DNA from: an uncultured Muribaculaceae bacterium
Lineage (GTDB): Bacteria; Bacteroidota; Bacteroidia; Bacteroidales; Muribaculaceae
Assembly: GCA_910585755.1 (NCBI GenBank)
Contig: CAJUFH010000007.1
Location: 12,533-76,532 of the forward strand
Reading direction: 5' to 3'
Length of the DNA stretch: 64,000 nucleotides
A program made the position numbers and the translations under genes. Numbering within the stretch: the first letter of the stretch is position 1; each line of letters opens with the position of its first letter. The notes under the pieces were generated by a model. It did not search any database, was not told the origin of the DNA, and saw only the letters and a list, made by a program, of their open reading frames with translations. Of this stretch, positions 24,364 to 33,588 are shown piece after piece.

Positions 24364-25572
24364 ATGGCTGAAACAAATAACAATCCCGGCGGACAGACGC
24401 TCAACGAGCGTCTGCGCCGCGCCGCGGAGATGGCGCGCCGGCAGTCCGGCGAGCCACAGGAGACAGAAGGTCCGGCAGGAGGTTCGGCAGGAGGTCGGAC
24501 AAGTCAGACAAGTCAGACAAGTCAGACGGGTCAGACTGGTCCGACAAGTCCGACGGCACCAGTCAATCCCCCGATGCCGCCGACACCTCCCAAAGCCGCC
24601 GAATCCGCGGCCCCCAGGGAGCCGCGCCGTCCGCGCCCGGTTGAGGAATACTATACCGAACCGCCCCGCAAGCCTCAGAAGAAGTCCAAGACGGCCCTCT
24701 GGCTCGGAATCCTGCTGGGTCTGGCGGTAGTGGCCCTCGCCTTCCTGTTCGTCAACAACAGCCGCCAGCAGGCGGAGCACGAGGAACAGCTCCAGCAGCT
24801 CCAGCTCGCCAACGAGCAGCTCCAGCTCGCCAACGAATACGAGAGCCTCAACAACGAGTTCGCCCAGTATGAGAACCAGACCTCCCTGCTGGCCAACGAC
24901 TCGATCGTGCAGAAATACTCCGCTGCCCGCGCCCAGGTAGAGAAGCTCCTCCAGGAACTCAAAAACGAGAAGAACAAATCCGCCGCCCAGATTTCCAAGC
25001 TCAAAGGGGAAATCGCGACCCTGAAGGGGATTCTGCGCACCTATGTCGAGCAGATTGACTCCCTGAGCAAGCAGAACCAGGCGCTGATGTCGGAAAACAA
25101 GGATATCAAGCAGCAGAACCAGCAGCTCGCCCAGACGGTGCAGTCGGTGCAGGCCAACAACAAGGTGCTCAACGAACGTATGACCCTGGCCGAAAAGCTC
25201 AACGTTACCGGCGTCACCCTCACCCCCCTCAACAAGAAGGGGAAGACGGAAAAGAACGTCACCAAGGCCCGCCAGCTCATGGTGACCTTCACCATCCCGC
25301 AGAACAATTCCACCCCGGTAGGTGAAAAGACAATCTACTGCCGAATCACCAACCCTGAGGGGGAACTTCTCGGCAACGGCGGCTCCTTCTCCTTCGAGGG
25401 TGGCAACGTCGCATGCACTGCCCGCAAGAGTGTCGAATACGCCGGCGAGGAAATCGGCGGCATAAAGATTTACTGGGACGTTAACGCCACGCTGACCCCC
25501 GGCGAATACACCGTGGAGCTGTTCGCCGACAACTACCGCCTCGCGTCGCGCCGCTTCACCCTCAAGAAGTAG
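24364..25572 (+). CDS. Single-pass membrane protein with coiled coil, unknown function
   Basis: 402 residues. A disordered cytoplasmic N-terminus (about 1-115) rich in Pro, Thr and Ser includes a TSQ/TGQ tripeptide array encoded by a 9-bp minisatellite. One transmembrane helix follows (WLGILLGLAVVALAFLFV, about 118-136), then a long coiled coil (about 140-290; EEQLQQLQLANEQLQLANEY, KLLQELKNEKNKSAAQISKL) and a C-terminal beta domain (about 300-402) with the ending YRLASRRFTLKK. The type II orientation puts the coiled coil in the periplasm. The coiled coil and beta tail recall envelope scaffolds, but no family was recognised. It lies 85 nt after secA. Confidence 0.8.
   Translation: MAETNNNPGGQTLNERLRRAAEMARRQSGEPQETEGPAGGSAGGRTSQTSQTSQTGQTGPTSPTAPVNPPMPPTPPKAAESAAPREPRRPRPVEEYYTEPPRKPQKKSKTALWLGILLGLAVVALAFLFVNNSRQQAEHEEQLQQLQLANEQLQLANEYESLNNEFAQYENQTSLLANDSIVQKYSAARAQVEKLLQELKNEKNKSAAQISKLKGEIATLKGILRTYVEQIDSLSKQNQALMSENKDIKQQNQQLAQTVQSVQANNKVLNERMTLAEKLNVTGVTLTPLNKKGKTEKNVTKARQLMVTFTIPQNNSTPVGEKTIYCRITNPEGELLGNGGSFSFEGGNVACTARKSVEYAGEEIGGIKIYWDVNATLTPGEYTVELFADNYRLASRRFTLKK
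24495..24557 (+). repeat. 9-bp coding minisatellite
   Basis: Seven 9-bp units of the type TCAGACAAG, encoding Thr-Ser-Gln-like triplets. The middle units are identical and the outer ones drift. Changes in unit number keep the frame. Confidence 0.8.
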
Positions 25573-25593
25573 AGTCAGTAGATTGTCAGGCCT

Positions 25594-25616
25594 GACGCGG
25601 CACGCCGCGTCCCTAC
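25594..25616 (-). repeat. REP-like palindrome, copy 3
   Basis: Stem GACGCGGC / GCCGCGTC followed by CCTAC; read leftward it begins GTAGGGACGCGGC, a variant of the copies at 8037 and 8106. It lies in the gap between the coiled-coil gene and the fucosidase. Confidence 0.6.
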
Positions 25617-25668
25617 ACAAAATCAGCGACTCTGTAACATCCTCCAAAAAACAATACCTGTTCATATC

Positions 25669-28221
25669 ATGAAAATCAAACTGTTACTGTGCTTGCTGCC
25701 GTGTTTAGCGGCGGCAAGCGCCGTTTCCGCCCATACCCTGCGCTACGACCGCCCGGCGGACCACTGGGTAGAGGCCCTTCCGCTGGGCAACGGGCGCCTG
25801 GGAGCGATGGTCTACGGGGGCGTGGCCTCCGACACCATCCAGCTCAACGAGGACACCTTCTGGAGCGGGTCCCCCTACAACAACACCAACCCGAAGGCTC
25901 TCGCCGCGCTCCCGGAAATCCGGGCTGCGATTGACCGCGGGGATTACGCCCGGGCGCAGTTCCTGGCAATGCACAACATCACCGCGGACAAAGACATCAC
26001 CGCCCACGGAATGATGTACGAATCGGTCGGGCACCTGGTGCTGACCTTCCCGGAATACTCCGTCGCAGGTTACTCGCGCACCCTCTCGCTCGACGACGCT
26101 GTAGCCGAGGTATCTTTCTCTACCGTCGACGGCACGGACTACACCAGGGAGTATGCAGCCTCGCTGGCAGACTCCCTGATTATGATCCGCCTGAAGTCGT
26201 CGCGGAAAGGGGGGCTTGACTTCGGCCTCTCTTTCGCCTCGCCGGAAAAACGGGTCGCGGCGACCCCGCGCCTTGTCGCTCCGGGGGAGCTGATGGTAAC
26301 CAGCCGCCCTGTCGAGGCAACCGCCGAGAATATCCCCAACCTGCTCCGCTGCGCGACCACTATCCGCGTTATCCCGCTTGGAGGGAAAATGACCTCGCAA
26401 GACACCGGAATCAGCGTCGCGGGGGCCGACGAGGCTCTGATTCTCGTCTCCTCGGCGACGAACTTCAACCGCTACGACGACATCTCCGGGGATGCGGAAT
26501 CAAAGGCCCGCGGCCCCGTTAACCGCGTCCTGTCGGCTGAAAGCCCGCAAGGATGGTACGCCGGAGCACTCAAACGCCACAAAGAGGCATACCACAGCTA
26601 TTTCGACCGGGTCACCCTCGATCTGGGGCACAACCCCGCGCAGGAGGCCAAGACTACCGACCGCCGCATCGCGGAGTTCGCCGACAGCCGCGACCCGGGG
26701 CTGGCAGCCGACTATTTCCAGTTCGGCCGCTACCTGCTGATCTGCTCCTCCCAGCCCGGAACACAGCCCGCCAACCTGCAGGGGATCTGGAACCCTGACG
26801 CCGGTCCGTACCCGGCCTGGGACTCAAAATACACGACCAACATCAACGTCGAGATGAACTACTGGCCTGCGGAGGTAGCGAACCTCAGCGAATGTCACGA
26901 GCCTTTCCTGCAAATGGTTCGCGACGTCAGCCATACCGGGCGGCAGACAGCCCGCGAGATGTACGGCGCGAGGGGGTGGACCCTCCACCACAACACCGAC
27001 ATCTGGCGCTCCACCGGGGCGGTAGACTACGCGTCGTGCTCCGTATGGCCCACCTGCAACGCCTGGTTCTGCTCTCATCTGTGGGAACGCTATCTCTTCT
27101 CCGGCGACCTCCGTTTCCTCGAAGAGGCGTATCCGGTAATGGCGGAGGCGTCGCGGTTCTACCTCGACTTCCTCGTCAGGGAGCCGCGGACAGGTTATCT
27201 CGTTGCCTCCCCCTCGAACTCACCCGAAAACAATCCCGGCAAGGGGAAATATTTCGACTCGATTTTCCAAAAGGAGCAGAAACCGGCGATTTTCGCGGGA
27301 GTGGCGATGGATAACCAGATGATTTACGACCTTCTGCTCAACACATCCCGCGCCGCGGAAATCCTTGGCAAGGACCGGGCTTTCGCCGACTCGCTCGACA
27401 GGGTCCGCGCCCAGCTCCCGCCGATTATGGCGGGGAAGTACGGGCAGCTCCAGGAATGGCTCGACGACTGGGACCGCGAGAAATCGGGCCACCGACATGT
27501 CTCGCACCTGTGGGGCCTGTACCCCGGGCGCATGGTCGCGCCGCGGCTTAACCCGGAAGCGGCGGGAGCCGCCCGCAAGTCGCTCGACGGGCGCGGCGAC
27601 GCGTCGCGCGGGTGGTCGATGGGATGGAAGGTGTGCCTTTGGGCGCGCCTTCTCGACGGCAACCGCGCCTACCGCCTGATTTCCAACCAACTGAGACTTA
27701 AAGACCCGCTGGCTACAATCCGCGACCAGGACGGGGGCACTTACGCCAATATGTTTGACGCGCATCCCCCCTTCCAGATTGACGGCAACTTCGGCTGCTG
27801 CGCCGGAATCGCCGAAATGCTCTTGCAGAGCCACGACGGGGCCGTCACGCTCCTCCCGGCGCTTCCCGACGCGTGGCCCGAAGGGCGCGTCAGCGGGCTT
27901 CGCGCCCGCGGCGGCTTCGAAATCGCCGACCTTGCCTGGAAGGATGGGCGTCTCACCTCCGTGACAGTCCGCTCTACCCTCGGCCTTCCGCTGCGCCTGC
28001 GCTCCGCGGTGCCCCTCGCACGGGCATCCGCGGGAAATTCGCCGCAAGCCCTGAAACCGGCCGAAGGCGCTTGCCCGAACCCCCTCCTCGCGCCTTATGA
28101 GGCTCCCGGATTCGAGGCAAAAGCCCCCGAACGGATAGTACCCGCGGAAGCCCCCGCGGCGTTCCTCTACGACATCCCGACCTCCGCCGGGGAGCTGATC
28201 ACCCTCCTTCCCGCCGAGTAA
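25669..28221 (+). CDS. Glycoside hydrolase family 95 (alpha-L-fucosidase), secreted
   Basis: 850 residues, a normal GH95 length. A signal peptide (MKIKLLLCLLPCLAAASAVS) is followed by the N-terminal beta domain with LRYDRPADHWVEALPLGNGRLGAM starting near 24 and IQLNEDTFWSGSPY. The (alpha/alpha)6 barrel carries NLQGIWN and TTNINVEMNYWPAEVANL near 380-400, which include the Asn residues of the active site, and the C-terminal QIDGNFGCCAGIAEML and LLPALP blocks. GH95 removes alpha-1,2-linked fucose from host glycans or milk oligosaccharides; some members act on L-galactose of plant xyloglucan. It stands alone with a strong terminator 82 nt downstream. Confidence 0.93.
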   Translation: MKIKLLLCLLPCLAAASAVSAHTLRYDRPADHWVEALPLGNGRLGAMVYGGVASDTIQLNEDTFWSGSPYNNTNPKALAALPEIRAAIDRGDYARAQFLAMHNITADKDITAHGMMYESVGHLVLTFPEYSVAGYSRTLSLDDAVAEVSFSTVDGTDYTREYAASLADSLIMIRLKSSRKGGLDFGLSFASPEKRVAATPRLVAPGELMVTSRPVEATAENIPNLLRCATTIRVIPLGGKMTSQDTGISVAGADEALILVSSATNFNRYDDISGDAESKARGPVNRVLSAESPQGWYAGALKRHKEAYHSYFDRVTLDLGHNPAQEAKTTDRRIAEFADSRDPGLAADYFQFGRYLLICSSQPGTQPANLQGIWNPDAGPYPAWDSKYTTNINVEMNYWPAEVANLSECHEPFLQMVRDVSHTGRQTAREMYGARGWTLHHNTDIWRSTGAVDYASCSVWPTCNAWFCSHLWERYLFSGDLRFLEEAYPVMAEASRFYLDFLVREPRTGYLVASPSNSPENNPGKGKYFDSIFQKEQKPAIFAGVAMDNQMIYDLLLNTSRAAEILGKDRAFADSLDRVRAQLPPIMAGKYGQLQEWLDDWDREKSGHRHVSHLWGLYPGRMVAPRLNPEAAGAARKSLDGRGDASRGWSMGWKVCLWARLLDGNRAYRLISNQLRLKDPLATIRDQDGGTYANMFDAHPPFQIDGNFGCCAGIAEMLLQSHDGAVTLLPALPDAWPEGRVSGLRARGGFEIADLAWKDGRLTSVTVRSTLGLPLRLRSAVPLARASAGNSPQALKPAEGACPNPLLAPYEAPGFEAKAPERIVPAEAPAAFLYDIPTSAGELITLLPAE

Positions 28222-28302
28222 CGCGAAGTTACGCTCCGCGAGCCTCCTCCCGTATGCGATAACGCAACAAAAAATCTGACAGCACCCTCCCATCCGGGTA
28301 CG

Positions 28303-28343
28303 AAAAGCGCTGTGTCATTTATTTTGACACAGCGCAATTTTTT
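28303..28343. terminator. Bidirectional terminator between convergent genes
   Basis: Perfect 11-bp stem GCGCTGTGTCA (28307-28317) / TGACACAGCGC (28325-28335) with AAAA on the left and ATTTTTT on the right, so it can stop transcription from both sides. Confidence 0.85.
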
Positions 28344-28447
28344 GCTCGGCGTATGCCTCGCCACGGTTGGCGGCGGAGGGATTAGCGGAGGAGTTTGTCG
28401 GTGGTGGTGCGGCCGTCGGAGTAGAGGGTGCGGCGGATTGTGATGCC
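28344..28447. repeat. Duplicated 3' segment, copy A
   Basis: A 27-nt identical block (28344-28370) and, after a short variable stretch, about 67 nearly identical bases (28381-28447) covering the stop and last codons of the 1019-residue gene. The same pair of blocks occurs at 31643-31669 and 31699-31765. Confidence 0.75.
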
Positions 28448-31441
28448 GTCGGCGGGAGAGGCGAGGCGGCGGCCGTCAACGGTGTAGTATTCGACGGAAA
28501 CGACTCCGGCAGCCGATACGGCGGCCTCGTCTACGGAGCTGGTATTGAACTTGACGCGGAACTTCGGAGTGGGGGGGCACTGGAGCGAACTGCGGTCCGT
28601 GGTCGACGCGAAGCATCTGTCGAGGTTGAATTCCGCGTTCTCAGCGTCATAGGTGCCGAGAACAGAGTCAACCGACCATCCGTCGCCCTGCAACGCGCCG
28701 GACTCGATAGCGTTAGCCATCAGGCAGAGGTATATGGCTTTGTCGGCGGTCAACCACCATCCTGTAAACCAGAATATGTCGCCGGTCCGCTGTCCGCCTA
28801 AGTCCCGGGCTACGAATACTTTCGAGGGGTCGGTAGCGTTAATCACAAAGGGATAGTCCGAAGAGGTGTTCACATACGAGTCGCATACGCCAGTCCACTT
28901 CATGCCGCCCAAAGGCTCAGGCACGCAATATATCCCCGCTTCGGTAGGATGGGCGAAAATCTCGGCCTCGCAGGAGGATTCGCTCCCCTCGGCAACAACG
29001 TCGCTGACGATATTCTCCGTGACGGTGACGGTCCCGACGGGACGCCAGTTGTCGAAAATATAGGGGTCGGTAGCGACGTCGTATGTGAAGTCAATCCAAG
29101 TCCGATCCGGACCCAGGCTGCCGAGCTGGTCGCCGGAATGCGATTCGTAAATCATAACGACCAATCCCAGATTGGAAAAGTCGACCTTCTCAATCGAGCC
29201 GTCGTCACCCCGCGTAATCCAGCCGTAGTTACCGGCGGAATGGTCGCAGCCGTTCATGACGCGGAGCTGCCATGTGCTCTCTTCGTTAACGGGGATTTCA
29301 ATGCCGGTCATCATCTCTCCGGTGCATCTCGCGCCAGACAGGCTGTTGGTCAGCAGGGGATAATCGCCGCGAAGGTCGAGCACGAAGGGGTCGGCGACCT
29401 CGGAGTCAAAAGTCCCGTTAACCCCCAGGGAAGCGAAGGCCAGATTATAGTAATTGGGAAGGAGGTAAACTCCCTCGGCATCGGGGTTCTCGAGGATTTC
29501 AACGTTGAACGAGACGGTCGGTTTGGACTGGTAGATACTGCCTACGATTCCGTCGCAGACCTTCACTGTACCCGCGTTACGCCATTCCGAAAGGGGGCGG
29601 GTCTTGCTGATTACCTGTGGCACAAAGAACGCGCTGTGGGCGTTGCCGTTGGCGTCGCGTCCGACGGCGGCAAGCACCCAGTTGCCGTAGCCGACTTCCT
29701 CTTCGGGAATCGAGAGGGTAAGGGACGAAGCGCCGTTGGTCGCTACGTTGCGGACGCTGAAGCCGGTAGCGGCACTTTTGCGGACTCTCGAGGGGCCGGA
29801 GGCATCGGCGAAGGCGTCGGGGACGCGCTCGGGGAAGTTGCGGTTCTCCTTGTAGTAGCTTTCCGGCACCAGAGCGTAGTCAACAGAAACGATGTTGGGG
29901 GAGACGTTGCTCAGGAGGCTGTTATACGCGGTTCCGTCGGAGGTCACGGCGGGTTCTGCCTTAATGTCGTAATCGACATATCCGGGAAGCTCGACGGTAA
30001 TTTCAAAGTCATCGCCATACGAGCTCCCGATGGAGGAAGAATTACGGGGAATCGTCAGGCGGTTGTCGGCGAACTTGCCCCACAGACAAACCTCGAGGCT
30101 GTCGATTTTGCCGACGGTGTTGCCATCTTCGAGCATAGTACCGGCCTCGCTGTAGAAGGCCATTTGCGCGTAGCCATTGTTTTTCAACCCGGTAAGGGTC
30201 TCGCAGAGGCGGACGCGGGAGGGGTCGCTGATGTCGAATACCATATAGAAATCATCGCTCTTCGCTTCGGGGTAATTCTCGATCAGCTTTGAATAGGCAG
30301 GGTGTTCCGGGCCGAAGGGGTTCTTCACGCATAGCAGCGAGCCGTCGGTTGTCATCTCCAGTTCGGGAGTGCTTGCGAACGGGGTTTTTACCGGGGCACC
30401 GTCAACCATAATCTCATTGTAGGCGTCAGGGGTATAGCCGTTATAAACGGCGTCCTCGACCATCCGTCCGCGTCCGAGGCTGTTCCAGGGGGTGTTATAA
30501 CCGTAATGGAAGTTGTAGTTGTAATACACATTGGCAACCTGGTAAGATCCGATAACACGGTCGTCGGCTCCGAAGGGGATAACGATATAGCCCGACTGAA
30601 TCGCAGACATTCCCCAGGGGCTCAGCGTGAAGGAGTCGCCGGTATAGTCGGTATAGACATTCGGCGCATAAACCGGTTCCTTTGCGAAGTAGGCTGACAG
30701 ATCATCGTAACTCATCGGATTCTCGTTGCTGACTACGCGGTACCAGGCGACGTTTGAGGAACGGTCGACATTCACGGTCAGGGAGGTAGCCGTGCTGGGG
30801 ATGAAGTGGTTGGTCTCCAGCGAGAACTTTACCTCCTGCGCTCCATCCATAATCAGAACGGAGGAGCCGCAGTTATAACCGGAATTGTCAACTATCAGGA
30901 AGAAAATCGACTTGAAATCTATTTTTTTCGCAGACGGATAGTAATATCCCCTTACTGACAGCATGATGTTATCGTTGTAGCCGGGAGTGTTGAGAGGGAT
31001 GGCGGTCGACTGGGGTTCCGGGGCAAAGTAGCCGGTCCGGGTATCGTAAGGGAGGAGGATGTCGACCCCTCCGAAGATGTTCCGCAGACGCAGTTCCCCT
31101 TTGGTCTCGTCGGACTGCGAGAGACGCCCTTCGATTGCGAATGGCTGGGTGAACTCAGGCATGGATGTGTTGAGCCAGCCGCACTGGAGCGTCCACGTAT
31201 CAATCAGGTTCTGGTCGAAGGAGGCGGTTCCGATCTGCTCCCAGGCAGACCACTGCTCGTCGGCGGTCTTCGCGGCTGAGCGTTTGGCGGCGGGGATGTC
31301 GGCCTGGACCATCCGCGGGGCGTCGGCGGCGAGCTTGACCGGCTTCAGCAGGTCGGGCGAGGGAGCCGGGGCACCGCTCGCAGGCGCGGCTAAGGCAACA
31401 GCGGCGGCCGCGATTGTAAGCATCGAGTAGAATTTATTCAT
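28382..31441 (-). CDS. Large secreted protein with three internal modules and a sorting-like tail
   Basis: 1019 residues, function not recognised. The N-terminus (KFYSMLTIAAAAVALAAPAS) is a signal peptide. Three stretches share a pattern that begins W-x2-G-T: WEQIGTASFDQNLID near residue 67, WRNAGTVKVCDGIVGSIY and WRPVGTVTVTENIVSDVV in the last 40%. The latter two continue with a strand and a G-V/I-Y ending (PDAEGVYLLPNYY, PTEAGIYCVPEPL). This module is common in uncharacterised Bacteroidales surface proteins. The C-terminus (VEYYTVDGRRLASPADGITI, then RRTLYSDGR and TDKLLR) is nearly the same as that of the pectate lyase upstream. It is probably surface-attached or released; the ligand is unknown. 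Confidence 0.75.
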   Translation of the reverse strand: MNKFYSMLTIAAAAVALAAPASGAPAPSPDLLKPVKLAADAPRMVQADIPAAKRSAAKTADEQWSAWEQIGTASFDQNLIDTWTLQCGWLNTSMPEFTQPFAIEGRLSQSDETKGELRLRNIFGGVDILLPYDTRTGYFAPEPQSTAIPLNTPGYNDNIMLSVRGYYYPSAKKIDFKSIFFLIVDNSGYNCGSSVLIMDGAQEVKFSLETNHFIPSTATSLTVNVDRSSNVAWYRVVSNENPMSYDDLSAYFAKEPVYAPNVYTDYTGDSFTLSPWGMSAIQSGYIVIPFGADDRVIGSYQVANVYYNYNFHYGYNTPWNSLGRGRMVEDAVYNGYTPDAYNEIMVDGAPVKTPFASTPELEMTTDGSLLCVKNPFGPEHPAYSKLIENYPEAKSDDFYMVFDISDPSRVRLCETLTGLKNNGYAQMAFYSEAGTMLEDGNTVGKIDSLEVCLWGKFADNRLTIPRNSSSIGSSYGDDFEITVELPGYVDYDIKAEPAVTSDGTAYNSLLSNVSPNIVSVDYALVPESYYKENRNFPERVPDAFADASGPSRVRKSAATGFSVRNVATNGASSLTLSIPEEEVGYGNWVLAAVGRDANGNAHSAFFVPQVISKTRPLSEWRNAGTVKVCDGIVGSIYQSKPTVSFNVEILENPDAEGVYLLPNYYNLAFASLGVNGTFDSEVADPFVLDLRGDYPLLTNSLSGARCTGEMMTGIEIPVNEESTWQLRVMNGCDHSAGNYGWITRGDDGSIEKVDFSNLGLVVMIYESHSGDQLGSLGPDRTWIDFTYDVATDPYIFDNWRPVGTVTVTENIVSDVVAEGSESSCEAEIFAHPTEAGIYCVPEPLGGMKWTGVCDSYVNTSSDYPFVINATDPSKVFVARDLGGQRTGDIFWFTGWWLTADKAIYLCLMANAIESGALQGDGWSVDSVLGTYDAENAEFNLDRCFASTTDRSSLQCPPTPKFRVKFNTSSVDEAAVSAAGVVSVEYYTVDGRRLASPADGITIRRTLYSDGRTTTDKLLR

Positions 31442-31504
31442 TATAATGGTTTAAAATGTGTGATAACAGATTGTGCGCGGGAACAGCATATTGATTTGCA
31501 AATG

Positions 31505-31512
31505 CAAATTTA
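31505..31512 (-). promoter_or_regulatory. -7 element of the 1019-residue gene
   Basis: Read on the minus strand this is TAAATTTG, a full match to TAnnTTTG, 64 nt before the start codon. No clear TTTG was seen at the -33 distance. Confidence 0.4.
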
Positions 31513-31642
31513 CGCGAAAAGAGCGTGTTTTACCCCCCCCGATTGTTAAAATATGTTAACGCAGAGGCCGTTGCCATCCAGCGACATAAACAACGCGCCT
31601 TCGGCGCTCCGCGGGGAGGGCCAAAGGCGCGGGAAGGAGGAA

Positions 31643-31765
31643 GCTCGGCGTATGCCTCGCCACGGTTGGGCGGAGGGGGGGAGGGCTGGCGGAGGGGGAT
31701 TAGCGGAGGAGTTTGTCGGTGGCGGTGCGGCCGTCGGAGAAGAGGGTGCGGCGGATGGTGAGGCC
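31643..31765. repeat. Duplicated 3' segment, copy B
   Basis: Counterpart of 28344-28447: identical 27-nt block at 31643-31669, then 31699-31765 covering the stop and last codons of the pectate lyase gene. Copy B has a longer G-rich linker between the blocks. Confidence 0.75.
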
Positions 31766-33448
31766 GGGGGCGGGGGCGGCGAGGCGGCGACCGTCGGGGG
31801 CGTAGTATTCGATGGCGGTTACTTCGGAGCCGCGGTCGGCGGCTACGGATGTCAGGGAGGAGAGAGCGGAGGGAAAGTATTCGTTGACCCCCTCCTCGGA
31901 GTCAGCGTTCTGGGAGCGTACGATATGCTCCACCAGTGAGTTGAGGTAGACTTCGAGGTTTGTGTACCATCCGCGGGGGTCGAGGGTCTTGCGGGCGCCG
32001 TCGGCCATGCGCTCGGGGTCGAGGCCGTTGGCGATTTCCCATTCGTCGGGGATTCCGTCGCGGTCGGAGTCCCACCCGGCTGGGCGGCGGGAGCTTTCGA
32101 GGGGCACATACTCGACGTCTGATACGAGGTCAACGAGGCCGGGCTTTTTGATTACGGAGCCGGTATAGGTGGCGGTTCCGGTGCGGGCCTCCTCCATATA
32201 GCGGGCGTCGCAGGCGTCGCGGAAGAGGGAGGCTCCGGCGAAGTCGAGGACTTTGTTGTAAGCCTCGGAGGCGGAGTGGGTCGTCACTTCCCCGGCGGGA
32301 GCGGGCTGGTCGAGGCGCATGCGCACCCACTGCCTGCCGTCGATTTCGCGGTGTTCGACCTCGTCGCCATAGTAGTTGTCGTTGTCCTGGGTCCAGCGGT
32401 CGCCGTCGATGTTCTGCACGCCGCTGTCGTAGCCTACCCCGTCCCAGTCGCGGTCGGGGGTTTCCTCTCCGGCGCGGTTGGCGACGGTGTTACCGCTGAT
32501 GAAGTAGCGGGAGGCCATGCCGAAAATCGCGCTGTGGCCGGAGCTGTTGCCGGATGAGGCGACGGAGCAGAGGGTAACGCGGTTATATGAGCCGTTGCCC
32601 GAGGGGCCCTGCTTGTAGTAGTTGTTGACGATGTTGATCTGTCCGCCGCCGGGAGCGCCGTAGCAGGAGCCGGCGGAGTTGTACTGGACGCAGTTGCGGA
32701 AATCGACGTTCTCGGCCTGGACGTGGTTTTTCCATCCGAGTTCCTTGGCGCGCTTGTTGGCGGTCCAGCCTGACCATTCGTAGCGGGCGCCGTTGAAGCG
32801 GGGACCGCGGTTGTTGACGTGGGCGATCAGGTTGTGGTGGAACGACGCGAGCTTTCCGCCCCAGATTCCGCCGTAGCCGTGGGCCCCCTTGCCGTGTCCG
32901 GCGTTGCAGAGGCTTTCGGCGACGGTACACCACTGCATCGTGAAGTTGTTGTTGTCGTAGAAGGAGGCGACCTCGTCGATCGACCAACTGAAAGAGCAGT
33001 GGTCGAGGATTATTCCGGTATGGTGGCGGGTCCAAATGGCGTCGGCGCCGTCGTTGACATCCTTTTCCTGCCCGCGGCGCACGCGGATAAAGCGGATTAT
33101 GATGTTATTGTTGTTGGGGAGTACGGTATAGTGGCGGAGGGTTATTCCGGGCGCGGGGGCGGTCTGGCCGGCGATGGTCGTGTTGGCGCCGATCACGAGG
33201 TCTGACTCAAGGTTGATCTCGCCGCCGACGTTGAAGACGACGGTCTTCTTGTCGTTCCCTTTGACGGCCTCCCGGAGGGAGCCGGCGCCGGAGTCATTGA
33301 GGTTGGTGACTATTCTGACAGCGCCTCCGCGGCCACCTTCGGTATAGCGCCCGTGGCCTTCGGCTCCGGGGAACGCGGGAACCTGGTCCTGGGCGGAGGC
33401 GGAAAAGCAAGCGGCACCCGCGAATATCATAAGCAAAAGTTTCTTCAT
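31700..33448 (-). CDS. Pectate lyase family 1 protein, secreted
   Basis: 582 residues. After a signal peptide (MKKLLLMIFAGAACFSASAQ) comes the PL1 start AFPGAEGHGRYTEGGRGGAV, then NVGGEINLESDLVIGANTTI, GITLRHYTVLPNNNNIIIRF, the calcium-site region DGADAIWTRHHTGIILDHCS and SWSIDEVASFYDNNN of the right-handed beta-helix. The later GPRFNGARYEWSG and DRDGIPDEWEIANGLDPE (a thrombospondin-type-3-like Asp-rich loop) are typical of Bacteroides PL1 proteins. The substrate is likely homogalacturonan, though some family members act on other uronic acids. The C-terminus is the VEYY/IEYY-type sorting-like tail shared with the neighbouring protein. Confidence 0.88.
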   Translation of the reverse strand: MKKLLLMIFAGAACFSASAQDQVPAFPGAEGHGRYTEGGRGGAVRIVTNLNDSGAGSLREAVKGNDKKTVVFNVGGEINLESDLVIGANTTIAGQTAPAPGITLRHYTVLPNNNNIIIRFIRVRRGQEKDVNDGADAIWTRHHTGIILDHCSFSWSIDEVASFYDNNNFTMQWCTVAESLCNAGHGKGAHGYGGIWGGKLASFHHNLIAHVNNRGPRFNGARYEWSGWTANKRAKELGWKNHVQAENVDFRNCVQYNSAGSCYGAPGGGQINIVNNYYKQGPSGNGSYNRVTLCSVASSGNSSGHSAIFGMASRYFISGNTVANRAGEETPDRDWDGVGYDSGVQNIDGDRWTQDNDNYYGDEVEHREIDGRQWVRMRLDQPAPAGEVTTHSASEAYNKVLDFAGASLFRDACDARYMEEARTGTATYTGSVIKKPGLVDLVSDVEYVPLESSRRPAGWDSDRDGIPDEWEIANGLDPERMADGARKTLDPRGWYTNLEVYLNSLVEHIVRSQNADSEEGVNEYFPSALSSLTSVAADRGSEVTAIEYYAPDGRRLAAPAPGLTIRRTLFSDGRTATDKLLR

Positions 33449-33475
33449 AGGTATTATTTAACGGATTAGCGACCG

Positions 33476-33507
33476 CGAAGTTACCGAATCCGCGGCACCT
33501 CTCCAAA
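33476..33507 (-). promoter_or_regulatory. Promoter of the pectate lyase gene
   Basis: On the minus strand TTTG (33507-33504), a 20-nt spacer and TAACTTCG (33483-33476), 28 nt before the start codon. Confidence 0.6.
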
Positions 33508-33519
33508 TTTAACGTCCCG

Positions 33520-33554
33520 TTTTGCGTCGCAGTCTGAAAAAATTCGTATATTTG
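33520..33554 (+). promoter_or_regulatory. Promoter of the lipoprotein/TonB receptor operon
   Basis: TTTG (33521-33524) and a perfect TATATTTG (33547-33554), spacer 22 nt, 34 nt before the ATG at 33589. Confidence 0.55.
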
Positions 33555-33588
33555 CGCCAATCATTAACAACACACACCATTATCGCTT

